This document shows, one piece after another, positions 29,262 to 37,350 of a stretch of 64,000 bases of DNA. Each line of letters starts with the position of its first letter. The first letter of the stretch is position 1. Under the pieces are notes generated by a model. The model searched no databases and was not told the origin of the DNA. It saw only the letters and a list, made by a program, of their open reading frames with translations. Source of the stretch: Paracoccaceae bacterium (GTDB taxonomy: Bacteria; Pseudomonadota; Alphaproteobacteria; Rhodobacterales; Rhodobacteraceae); the NCBI GenBank assembly GCA_022822495.1, contig JAJEBQ010000049.1:62001-126000 (forward strand), read 5' to 3'. The position numbers and the translations under genes are program-made.

Positions 29262-29976
29262 TAATCAAACTCTAGTTACGAAATAAGTGAATTTACCTAA
29301 ATACTTTAGCCACATAATTCAAGGGTGCATTTTGATTTCGCAACCCAATTTTAGGGTAGTTTTTATTTTATTAACCAAAATCAATTTCAGTAGCGAAAAT
29401 GCCAGTACCATTTGAATGACCCTTTATAATAAGCTCCCTGTATATACCGAAGCGGTTTCAAACGAATGGGGCTAATAACACGAAACCAAAACGGGCCGTT
29501 CATCCAACCGTTTGGAATTATCAAGGAAATGATGGGGTGTCTTTTTCTTATTCAATGACTGGTTGGGAGGTATGTAATTGACTATAACAGGGGAATGTGC
29601 CTGGATACCACCTCGGACCCATCTTCGGCAGAAGGGCAGGACTCATGGGCACAAAACACCTGTCAGGATAGAGATTGATCAGCAACCTAAAATGCATGAG
29701 GAAGCCAGGAAGGATGGTTTCTAGTGTAGAGGAAACAAAAAACTTTTGCATCACATAAAATATACCCGAGATTCTCACTTTGGCACTTAAGCGTTGAAAC
29801 ATATAGGGCTAGGAACTCTGTCAAATGATGTAGGTACAACAAAGACTATTGAATTACTTCTGTCAACAAGTAATAGGATTTACTCTGGCTAATAAAGAAT
29901 ATACTCTCCAAAGTTTACCTTCGAGTCCATGGTTACTTGTCAGGAAGCATAATTATCCGATGAAAGTATCTGTAAA
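29262..29976 (+). other. 715-bp gene-poor stretch at the left edge of the accessory region
   Basis: No gene could be supported. Two short open frames overlap at 29548-29802 (minus, 84 codons) and 29578-29724 (plus, from TTG, 48 codons); both have protein-like stretches but no recognisable family, and they cannot both be real. The first 150 bp should hold the ppiD promoter. No tRNA or clear repeat seen. The stretch reads like decayed coding sequence. Confidence 0.45.
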
Positions 29977-31233
29977 ATGAAAATTTGTATCCATCGGGGA
30001 GCCAAGGAAATTGGTGGAACTTGTATCGAAATTGAGGCACAAGGCAAGCATATAGTACTGGATATTGGAGTGCCCCTTGATGCTCCCGAGGATGAGCAAT
30101 CACTAGAAGGTCTATTGCCAAAGGTTTCCGGATTCAAGGAACAGGATGACAGCCTTCTTGGTGTTTTAATCTCGCATATGCACATGGACCATTATGGTTT
30201 GGGACATAAAATCCGCCAAGATATACCAGTCTGGATAGGCCGGAGTGCCCATAACATGATGAAGGCCGCAATTCCTTTCATTCGAAATGGCTTTGCCTTC
30301 AAAAATCCTAATTTTCTGCAAAATGACCGGCAGGTAAAGATTGGCCCTTTCAGTGTAACACCATATCTTGTTGATCACAGTGCTTTTGATGCCTACGCAT
30401 TGCTTATTGAAGCAGATGGAAAGCAGGTATTTTACTCTGGTGATTTCAGGGGACATGGTCGCAAGAGTAGTTTGTTTGATAAATTGTTGGCAAAACCCCC
30501 GGGCAATATTGATGTACTTTTAATGGAGGGAACAACACTTGGTCGGGTTGGAACCATGGAGGGTTTCAAGACAGAGACTGACCTAGAGAATGATTTTTTC
30601 AGGGCTTTCAGAGAAACCGATGGTTTGCATCTTGTTTGGGCCTCCTCACAGAATATCGACCGTTTGGTAACCATCTATAAGGCCGCAAATAAGGCCAAGC
30701 GGCTGTTCATTATTGATCTTTATACTGCCGAGATACTCAAAGCCACTGGTCGAGATACCATTCCCCAATCGGGCTGGCCAGATGTTCGTTTATATATTAC
30801 CCATCGACAACGAAAGCAAATTATAGACAAGAACCTTTTCAATACCCTTGATCAACATAAAAGTAACCGTGTTTTTCATGAAGACCTTCCGAAACTGGCA
30901 AAAAACTCTGTAATGCTTTTCAGACCAGGGTTTATGGGAGACAAGGGATTGGAAAACTCTCTGGGCGGAACTGCACTTAGTTATTCCATGTGGAATGGTT
31001 ACCTTGAGAAAGATAGTTCTCGCAAGGTATTGGAATGGTTAGAGAAAAATCAAATTCCATTGAAGGAAATTCATACATCTGGGCATGCCTCGGTGACAAA
31101 TCTCATCAGATTTGCAAAAGCAATCAATCCCCAACGACTTGTTCCCATCCATACCTTTGAACCGGAAAAGTACAGTGAACACTTCCACAATGTTGAATGT
31201 CATCAGGATGGTGAATGGTGGGACGTCAGATAG
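29977..31233 (+). CDS. RNase J-like metallo-beta-lactamase-fold hydrolase
   Basis: 418 residues. The complete metal site of an RNase J/CPSF-like enzyme is visible: HMHMDH (67-72), VDHSAFDAY (His 134), SGDFRGHG (Asp 156), then the beta-CASP-like middle part and the C-terminal TSGHAS (His 370) and VPIHTFEPEKY (His 392). The N-terminus CIHRGAKEIGGTCIEIE resembles RNase J. It lacks the long C-terminal domain of true RNase J (550 aa or more). The likely role is RNA or nucleic-acid cleavage, but other hydrolase roles are possible. The next gene starts 20 bp downstream, suggesting a two-gene operon in an accessory setting. Confidence 0.88.
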   Translation: MKICIHRGAKEIGGTCIEIEAQGKHIVLDIGVPLDAPEDEQSLEGLLPKVSGFKEQDDSLLGVLISHMHMDHYGLGHKIRQDIPVWIGRSAHNMMKAAIPFIRNGFAFKNPNFLQNDRQVKIGPFSVTPYLVDHSAFDAYALLIEADGKQVFYSGDFRGHGRKSSLFDKLLAKPPGNIDVLLMEGTTLGRVGTMEGFKTETDLENDFFRAFRETDGLHLVWASSQNIDRLVTIYKAANKAKRLFIIDLYTAEILKATGRDTIPQSGWPDVRLYITHRQRKQIIDKNLFNTLDQHKSNRVFHEDLPKLAKNSVMLFRPGFMGDKGLENSLGGTALSYSMWNGYLEKDSSRKVLEWLEKNQIPLKEIHTSGHASVTNLIRFAKAINPQRLVPIHTFEPEKYSEHFHNVECHQDGEWWDVR

Positions 31234-31253
31234 TTTATGGGAGAAAATAATTC

Positions 31254-32141
31254 ATGGTAGGTCGAGGATTAAGTGATGATTTTATAAACGAATTTAATCA
31301 CGAATATGATAAGGGCAGCTGGTTATATGAATTGGTCAATGACAAGGAAATATTCATGGCAATTCGCAATGGAAGTATCAGTTTCTATTCCCGTGGTTGC
31401 AGTATAATCAAGTTGACTTTCAACAGGCGACACAAATGCCTTACAGGAGGCACACATTACAAATATCTCCTGAAACCAGAAATTGAGGGAGACTGTTACA
31501 TCAAATTCAATAATGACGGTGGGGTCAAAGACCCTGATGTTCTACCTAATCTGTTGGTGAATGATCTTCATGACATCAAGACATTGAAGAAGACTGTCAA
31601 ACCTTTTGCCATAGGAGAAAAAGTCCAAAGCTATAAAATTATAAGGAAGCATTCAAATATTATTGATACTGAAATTGAGCTGGGAGAACATTCATTTATT
31701 GACCTGGCAGCAATCAAAGAAGGTAATGAAGGAGCTGAAATAACCTTTTATGAAGTTAAGCTGTTTGGAAAACCAGAACTTCGCATGCAAAATACGGAAA
31801 AGGGTATTACCCACCAAATGCTCAAATATACAGGCCGGATAAATAAGAATCGGGATTTATTGACAAAATCCTATCGTAAAGTGTGCGAAAATATCGTTGC
31901 ACTGAAAGGTGTTGGTGATAGTGGTAACCAGTATTCTTCAAACGTCATGGATTTGATTAATAGAGTTGCCAAGAACGAATTAGAACTATTCATTAGGGGT
32001 GAACCTTGGCTTATTGTCACTCAATTTGATCGAAACCAACGGAATGGCAAGGCATGGAAACCACATATGGAACGATTGAAAAAGGAGTTTGGCAAAAGAT
32101 TAATGTTGGTGGGTGATGGTCGCAACGTTCGTCTGAAATAA
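31254..32141 (+). CDS. Protein with PD-(D/E)XK nuclease-like motif, partner of the MBL hydrolase
   Basis: 295 residues, no family assigned with certainty. The middle holds a PD-(D/E)XK signature: acidic residues in IIDTEIELG (138-142), SFIDLAAI with Asp 150, then ITFYEVKLF with Glu 167 and Lys 169, and HQMLKY (Gln 188, Tyr 192), which fits the Q-x-x-x-Y helix of this superfamily. The N-terminal 120 residues form a separate domain (SFYSRGCSIIKLTF, GTHYKYLL), and the C-terminus has EPWLIVTQFDRNQ and RLMLVGDG. A GGGAG site lies 10 nt before the ATG. Probably acts with the MBL protein; a defence or RNA-processing role is inference. The gene ends some 17 bp before the transposase fragment. Confidence 0.75.
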   Translation: MVGRGLSDDFINEFNHEYDKGSWLYELVNDKEIFMAIRNGSISFYSRGCSIIKLTFNRRHKCLTGGTHYKYLLKPEIEGDCYIKFNNDGGVKDPDVLPNLLVNDLHDIKTLKKTVKPFAIGEKVQSYKIIRKHSNIIDTEIELGEHSFIDLAAIKEGNEGAEITFYEVKLFGKPELRMQNTEKGITHQMLKYTGRINKNRDLLTKSYRKVCENIVALKGVGDSGNQYSSNVMDLINRVAKNELELFIRGEPWLIVTQFDRNQRNGKAWKPHMERLKKEFGKRLMLVGDGRNVRLK

Positions 32142-32157
32142 CTCAGGTATTTACCTT

Positions 32158-32628
32158 ACAGAGGATGTCAAACTGTATTTGGACGGTCTTGATCAGGCGT
32201 CGTCCATCACGGTCTCGGGCCCCGATGTTAACACGGGGCATGGCCGGATTGAAACCCTCACAGCATCGGTTTGTCATGACATTGATTGGTTGGGGGCACA
32301 TGACTGGCCGGCCTTGGTGGCAATTGGATCGGTCACAGCAAGACGCGAGATACGGGGGAGTGAGACCCGCTCCTTTATTATGAACAAGAAACTGACACCG
32401 GAACACTTACTCCGGCACGTCCAATCACATTGGGCGATTGAGAACGTGCTTCATTGGGTTCTTGATGTCACAATGAACGAAGATTATTTACGCAACCGTA
32501 CTGGTCTGGGGCCGGAGAACTTAGCGGTCATGCGAAGGTTGGCCCTCAATCTGGCTCGCTTGGCCGTAGACAAGAGGACTCCATCCACTCGGGGAAGGCT
32601 TAAAAAAGCCGGATGGAATCACAATTAG
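32158..32628 (+). pseudogene. ISAs1-type transposase, C-terminal fragment
   Basis: An open frame of about 157 codons, entering without a start codon near 32158 (EDVKLYLDGLDQA) and ending at 32628. It carries HGRIETLTASV, DIDWLGAHDWPALVAIGSV, RSFIMNKKLTPEHLLRHVQSHWAIEN (in part) and LHWVLDVTMNEDYLRNRTG, which match the C-terminal half of ISAs1-family transposases including the final catalytic glutamate region (HWAIENVLHWVLD). The N-terminal half is gone; upstream of 32158 is the end of the nuclease-like gene. Its base composition looks more GC-rich than the neighbours, consistent with transfer. Terminal inverted repeats were not found. Confidence 0.85.
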
Positions 32629-33004
32629 GCGTTGAAACTCATCAGTTTTGCTGGACTTTTATCTGAAAATGGGGCATTTGAAAAGCGATAGCCTTGGTTT
32701 TCTTCTTCAGCGGGTATCAAAATGAGCTCAATTTAGGTCAAGTTCGATAGTAGCTTTGGACAATTCCCCTGCTTTTCTTCACACCAATGAAAAAATTGTA
32801 CCGGACCAAGGTCATCTTAAATCGCAAAAAATAGTAATTCACTTGTTAAATCAAATCATTGATCGTTTGAATAAAAGTATAGCGAGAAAAACTCTTGCAA
32901 AAAAATTGCATTTCGCTAATTGCTGATAAAGTTGCTCGGATTGGAACCCACAGTGTTCAATTAAGAGTTGGTCGTTATCAATCAAAACTAATGGAGTTTG
33001 TTTG
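32629..33004 (+). other. 376-bp stretch between the transposase fragment and the ABC genes
   Basis: No gene supported. An open plus frame from 32726 to 32926 (66 codons, no ATG; a TTG at about 32753) reads as protein-like with repeated Ile/Leu/Lys, but no family is recognised and it may be a gene remnant. The end of the stretch should contain the promoter of the ABC operon; GGAG at 32993-32996 is its ribosome binding site. Confidence 0.4.
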
Positions 33005-34501
33005 ATGTCCTTGAAAGCTCCACTGTTGAGAGCCGATAACATTGGAGTTTCCTTTAGTGGTGTTAGCGTGCTCCGCGGTGTAACCCTTGAAGTCAACCAT
33101 GGTGAGATTCTTGGCCTTGTTGGAGAAAACGGTGCTGGAAAGTCAACTTTGGGTAAGGTTCTGGGTGGATACTATTCATTAAGCGAAGGCGTGCTATATG
33201 CCGGTGGTGAAGATGTATCGGGCTGGAAGGCACATACCGCACTTAATCACGGCATTGCCATGATGCACCAAGAAATTCAGATTGTTCCTGCACTAACCGT
33301 TGCACAGAATGTATTTTTGGGGTTTGAAGACACCAAGTTTGGTATCTTAAAGCCGAACGAGAGACAAAGACTTAAACAGTTGATGTCGGAGACAGGGTTT
33401 TTCTTAAATCCAGCAATTGTAACTTCAGATCTTCCAATCGCTGATCAGCAAAAAGTCGAAATACTCCGTTCATTAGCCCGAAAAGCACAGATGATTGTGA
33501 TGGATGAACCTACTTCTTCACTCACTAAAGACGAAATCACACAACTCCATGAGATTATGAAGAAACTGAAAGAAAGAGGTACTGCAATTATCTATATTTC
33601 TCACTTTCTTGACGATATTCTTGATGTATGTGACCGTATCGCCGTTTTGAGAGATGGATCTCATGTTGCTACGCTAGACCGAAATAAGATCTCCAAACCA
33701 GACTTGGTGGCAGCGATTCTTGGCACTGGCCAAACCGAGACTCAGTATCCGAAAAAATCGCCTCCAAAGACCAGAAAAAAAATATTGGACGTCAGTGGAC
33801 TGACATCGCCAAACGGTACAAAAAATGTTACTTTCGAGGTACATGAAAATGAAATTGTCGGACTCATCGGTTTTGTTGGAAGTGGCCGAACAGAAATCGC
33901 TCGCGCCCTTGTTGGAGCTGATACGAGCACAGATGGCAAGGTAAAATTATATACTTCAGATTATTCAAACAGAACACCTGCCAAATCTACTGAGCGAGGT
34001 CTTGTCATGGTTCCCGAGGACAGACGAGGACAAGGACTAGTTATAACCCTACCGGTAAGAGCTAATGTCACTCTACCACACCTTCAATCTTATACAGCAG
34101 GTGGAGTTATTTTGACCCAGAAAGAGCGATCAAAGACTGAAGAAATCATAGATTTTTTTGACATCCGACCAACCGTGATTGACGGTGATGTAACAAATTA
34201 TTCTGGAGGCAATCAGCAAAAGATCTTGATAGGCAAGTGGCTTGCTGAGTCTCCCAAAATTGTCATACTAGACGAACCATCGCGTGGCGTTGATATAGGA
34301 GCCCGGGAAAAGATTCACCGTTCAATTGTTGAACTCGCTGCAAGCGGTGCATCCTTTATTCTAATCTCCAGCGAAATTGAAGAGGTCTTAGGATTAGCCC
34401 ATCGGGCTTATCTTGTAAATGACGGACAAATTAAAGCAGAAATTTTACCCGACGAGACTACAGAAAGAGATGTGTTAAATACACTTTTTAGTTTCCAATA
34501 A
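33005..34501 (+). CDS. Sugar-type (CUT2) ABC importer, duplicated ATPase subunit
   Basis: 498 residues with two ATPase halves as in RbsA/MglA. First half: Walker A GENGAGKSTLGK (about 39-50), a degenerate signature PIADQQKVEILRSL and Walker B MIVMDEPTSSLT. Second half: degenerate Walker A GFVGSGRTEIARAL, signature YSGGNQQKILIGKWL, Walker B IVILDEPSRGVD. The asymmetry is normal for this family. Start ATG 33005 is favoured over TTG 33002 by GGAG at 32993-32996. Coupled to a permease; together with the binding protein at 39427-40413 it makes a full importer. With hyuA/hyuB alongside, the substrate may be a cyclic amide or similar compound and not a sugar. Confidence 0.93.
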   Translation: MSLKAPLLRADNIGVSFSGVSVLRGVTLEVNHGEILGLVGENGAGKSTLGKVLGGYYSLSEGVLYAGGEDVSGWKAHTALNHGIAMMHQEIQIVPALTVAQNVFLGFEDTKFGILKPNERQRLKQLMSETGFFLNPAIVTSDLPIADQQKVEILRSLARKAQMIVMDEPTSSLTKDEITQLHEIMKKLKERGTAIIYISHFLDDILDVCDRIAVLRDGSHVATLDRNKISKPDLVAAILGTGQTETQYPKKSPPKTRKKILDVSGLTSPNGTKNVTFEVHENEIVGLIGFVGSGRTEIARALVGADTSTDGKVKLYTSDYSNRTPAKSTERGLVMVPEDRRGQGLVITLPVRANVTLPHLQSYTAGGVILTQKERSKTEEIIDFFDIRPTVIDGDVTNYSGGNQQKILIGKWLAESPKIVILDEPSRGVDIGAREKIHRSIVELAASGASFILISSEIEEVLGLAHRAYLVNDGQIKAEILPDETTERDVLNTLFSFQ

Positions 34502-34523
34502 ACGAGATCAGAAAGAAAATTTT

Positions 34524-35459
34524 ATGAACCAACATTCAATTTTGAGATTCTTGCAATCCTACGCAGTCCTCATCATGGTGGTTGCTCTTGTTATTGCATT
34601 ATCTCTTTTGTCTGACAGTTTTCTGACGACAAGAAACGTATTGAATATCCTAAACCAAAGCGCACCTCTTATGATTATTGCCTCAGCGATGACTCTGGTA
34701 ATTATTGCGGGAGGCTTTGATCTTTCAGTTGGGGGAATTTTCTCCATGGGAGCTGTCTGTTCAGCTTGGCTTGCCTTGGCCGTACATCCTGCTGTTGGAC
34801 TAATCGCTGCTCCCATTATTGGTTTGACGCTCGGTACTATAAATGGAGTCATAATTACAACTCTTAATGTGCATTCATTCTTAGCTACGATTGCAACTAG
34901 TCTGATATTCACCGGCACTGCCATCGTAATTTCTGATGGCAGGTTAATTCCGGTGCGAATGGACGAGTTTACATGGTTGGGGCGTGGCAAAATATTTAAC
35001 ATTTATACTTCTATCTGGGTTACGGCTGTATTTGCAGTGCTGCTTACCTTCTTACTCACCCGAACTTCGCTGGGACGAAAGATATTTGCGGTTGGAGGGA
35101 ACGAGGAAGCCGCTATTCTTTCTGGAATTCGAACCCGTTGGATAAAGACCAGTACATTTGCAACGGCCGGTTTTGCGGCTGGTTTAGCAGCATCAATTGC
35201 CACTTCAAGAATTTCTATGGGTCAAGCTTCGGCAGGAAATGGGATGGAATTACAAGCTATTGCTGCAGTAATCTTGGGTGGTACTAGTATTTATGGCGGA
35301 CGCGGTGCTGTCTGGCGTTCAATTGCCGGTGTTATTCTTTTGGCTCTCATCAACAATGGATTTAACATTCTAAATGCAGATCCATTTTTTCGGGATTTAA
35401 CGACTGGTCTTGTCATTCTAGCGGCAATCGGAATTAGCGCTTTTGGACGCAAGTCATAG
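34524..35459 (+). CDS. Sugar-type (CUT2) ABC importer, permease
   Basis: 311 residues, mostly hydrophobic, with about nine to ten membrane segments, as in RbsC. The family stretches GGFDLSVGGIFSMGA (about 67-81), TSLGRKIFAVGGNEEAAILSGI and AIAAVILGGTSIYGGRGAVWRSIAGV (in part) are clear. Lies 22 bp after the ATPase gene with AGAAAGAAAA before the ATG. Faces the hyuB end; a 182-bp converging gap follows. Confidence 0.93.
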   Translation: MNQHSILRFLQSYAVLIMVVALVIALSLLSDSFLTTRNVLNILNQSAPLMIIASAMTLVIIAGGFDLSVGGIFSMGAVCSAWLALAVHPAVGLIAAPIIGLTLGTINGVIITTLNVHSFLATIATSLIFTGTAIVISDGRLIPVRMDEFTWLGRGKIFNIYTSIWVTAVFAVLLTFLLTRTSLGRKIFAVGGNEEAAILSGIRTRWIKTSTFATAGFAAGLAASIATSRISMGQASAGNGMELQAIAAVILGGTSIYGGRGAVWRSIAGVILLALINNGFNILNADPFFRDLTTGLVILAAIGISAFGRKS

Positions 35460-35503
35460 AATCTTGTATGAAACTAAATAACCAAAATACGCATGAGACT
35501 AAA

Positions 35504-35528
35504 ATCTCACATAGTTCTAGCGTGAGAT
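35504..35528. terminator. Inverted repeat between converging permease and hyuB
   Basis: ATCTCAC (35504-35510) and GTGAGAT (35522-35528) form a 7-bp stem with an 11-nt loop; a further short palindrome TCACATGTGA follows at 35534-35543. The place between two converging operons suits a bidirectional terminator, but no U-run follows. Confidence 0.35.
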
Positions 35529-35641
35529 GTTGATTCACATGTGATATCATTTTGAACTAGAGATAGAATGGACATCTTATCACCAAAAAAACAGTCGCTT
35601 TGAAGATTTTGCCCTTTGGCTTGTAGCGCTGTTCCCATCAA

Positions 35642-37348
35642 TCATTTTACACGAGGTTCAGATGCGGTTTTATCAACTTCACCTGTATTACTAATTACTA
35701 CACCATAATGGATTCTAGCTGCTTCTCGACTTACAAAGCCACGTGCTACATCACATGATATGTTTTCAAAAGTTCGCGCTTTTGGATTTCCATTACCTCC
35801 TCCACCTCCGGTCATTGTTTCGATAATTGTACCAGCCAAACAGACTCGTGCCCGCATTTTAAAAATATTCTCAACTTGACCATCAGGATGGGTGATTTCA
35901 ATAAAAGGGCCAGTACCATTTTCACCACCATTAAGCCCCCATGCCGGTGTTTTCGATCTTTCAAACCACAAAGCCCCATGGCAATCTTCAAGCATTTTGT
36001 AACGCCGAATCACACCACAACCACCACGATACTTTCCTGCACCGCCGCTATCGGTGCGAATAGCGAATTCTTCAACACGAACAGGAAATTTAGTCTCATA
36101 TACTTCTGCCGGAATATTACGAAAACCACCATTGACCAGGTTGATCAATGCACTCTCCCCATCACTGTCGGCACGACCACCCCAACCGCCAGCAGTAGCT
36201 TCAATCGCAATCCATTGTCCTCGCTCAGGATCAACCGAGAAAAATCCCGCTACCATACTATCGCCGTAATGTGCAGCAGTGGAACGTTCAGGTACTGCTT
36301 CGGATATGCAAGAAATAAAGAGGTCAGCTAAAAGTCCAAGCCCTGTAAAATACCATTCACACGCCGCAGGTTCAGTCGCATTGAACATACAATTGTCAGG
36401 AACATGAAATTCCATGGTTTCAAATGAACCTCCAGTGATTGCTCGTTCTGGATTAATCATTGTTTTATAAGCCAATCGAAGCAGCGACTCTGTCTGTTTG
36501 ATTCCGCAATTGATAGACCCGGGAACAGGACCTGAAGTTCCAGTCAAGTCCACCTTCAATTGCTCTCCGGAAATAGTCAGTGTCAGGCAGACTTTAACAG
36601 GGTCAGTGCCAACCCCATCATCGTCTAAATAGCCTTGGCGTGACCAAGTACCATCGGGAATGGCCGCAATAGCTTCACGGTCCATTTGGCGAGATTGTTT
36701 AAAAATATTTTGACAAGCGTTGCGATAAACTGATGTGCCAATGCGATTTAGTAGTTGAGCCAAACGACGTTCACCGGTCCGGATAGCAGCAATTTGAGCG
36801 CTTAAATCGCCTATAGTCGCATCTTCCAGACGAGTGTTAAGTCGCAAGTGATCGAACCATTCCCTAATCTCTTTACCCCGAGTGATGATGCGGGTTGGCC
36901 CAAGACGAATACCCTCTTGATAGATGTTTGTTGATCCCATAACAGATCCTGGATCCATTGCACCAATATCGCCCCAGTGGGCACGAGCTGCTCCAAAGCC
37001 GACAAGTTCATCCTGGTGAAAGATCGGCCCCACTGCAGTGACATCATGTAAATGTGTACCCTGCATGTAGCTATCATTCATAATAAAGATATCACCTTCA
37101 TTAATGTCATCACGATAGTATTCCTTTACAATACGGACACATGCATCAATCGCTCCTATGAATAACGGGACACCAGTCGATTGCCCTAACATATTGCCAT
37201 GCTCATCCATGAGAGCAACTGCGCTATCTTTACCTTCGTAGATTACCGATGAATGTGCCGATCTCCAAAGTGATGCATTCATATCCTGAGCACATGAGAT
37301 TACAAAATTGCGTACCACTTCAGTGGTAATTGGATCTGCCTTGCTCAA
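35642..37348 (-). CDS. hyuB: Hydantoinase B/oxoprolinase family protein
   Basis: 568 residues of the HyuB family, the partner subunit of ATP-dependent hydantoinases, 5-oxoprolinase and acetone carboxylases. Visible: N-terminal DPITTEVVRN, MNASLWRSAHSSVI, DIFIMNDSYMQGTHLHDVTAVGPIF (in part), GSINCGIKQTESLLRLAYKT, and the GAGKYRGGCGVIRRY region (about 430). The start codon is 2 bp past the hyuA stop. Substrate within the family cannot be read from sequence. Confidence 0.93.
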   Translation of the reverse strand: MSKADPITTEVVRNFVISCAQDMNASLWRSAHSSVIYEGKDSAVALMDEHGNMLGQSTGVPLFIGAIDACVRIVKEYYRDDINEGDIFIMNDSYMQGTHLHDVTAVGPIFHQDELVGFGAARAHWGDIGAMDPGSVMGSTNIYQEGIRLGPTRIITRGKEIREWFDHLRLNTRLEDATIGDLSAQIAAIRTGERRLAQLLNRIGTSVYRNACQNIFKQSRQMDREAIAAIPDGTWSRQGYLDDDGVGTDPVKVCLTLTISGEQLKVDLTGTSGPVPGSINCGIKQTESLLRLAYKTMINPERAITGGSFETMEFHVPDNCMFNATEPAACEWYFTGLGLLADLFISCISEAVPERSTAAHYGDSMVAGFFSVDPERGQWIAIEATAGGWGGRADSDGESALINLVNGGFRNIPAEVYETKFPVRVEEFAIRTDSGGAGKYRGGCGVIRRYKMLEDCHGALWFERSKTPAWGLNGGENGTGPFIEITHPDGQVENIFKMRARVCLAGTIIETMTGGGGGNGNPKARTFENISCDVARGFVSREAARIHYGVVISNTGEVDKTASEPRVK

Positions 37349-37350
37349 GT

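Noticed and set aside
29548-29802. 84-codon minus-strand ORF
   Set aside because: No ribosome binding site and no recognisable domain; competes with a plus-strand frame in the same stretch. Kept only as a note on the gene-poor region.
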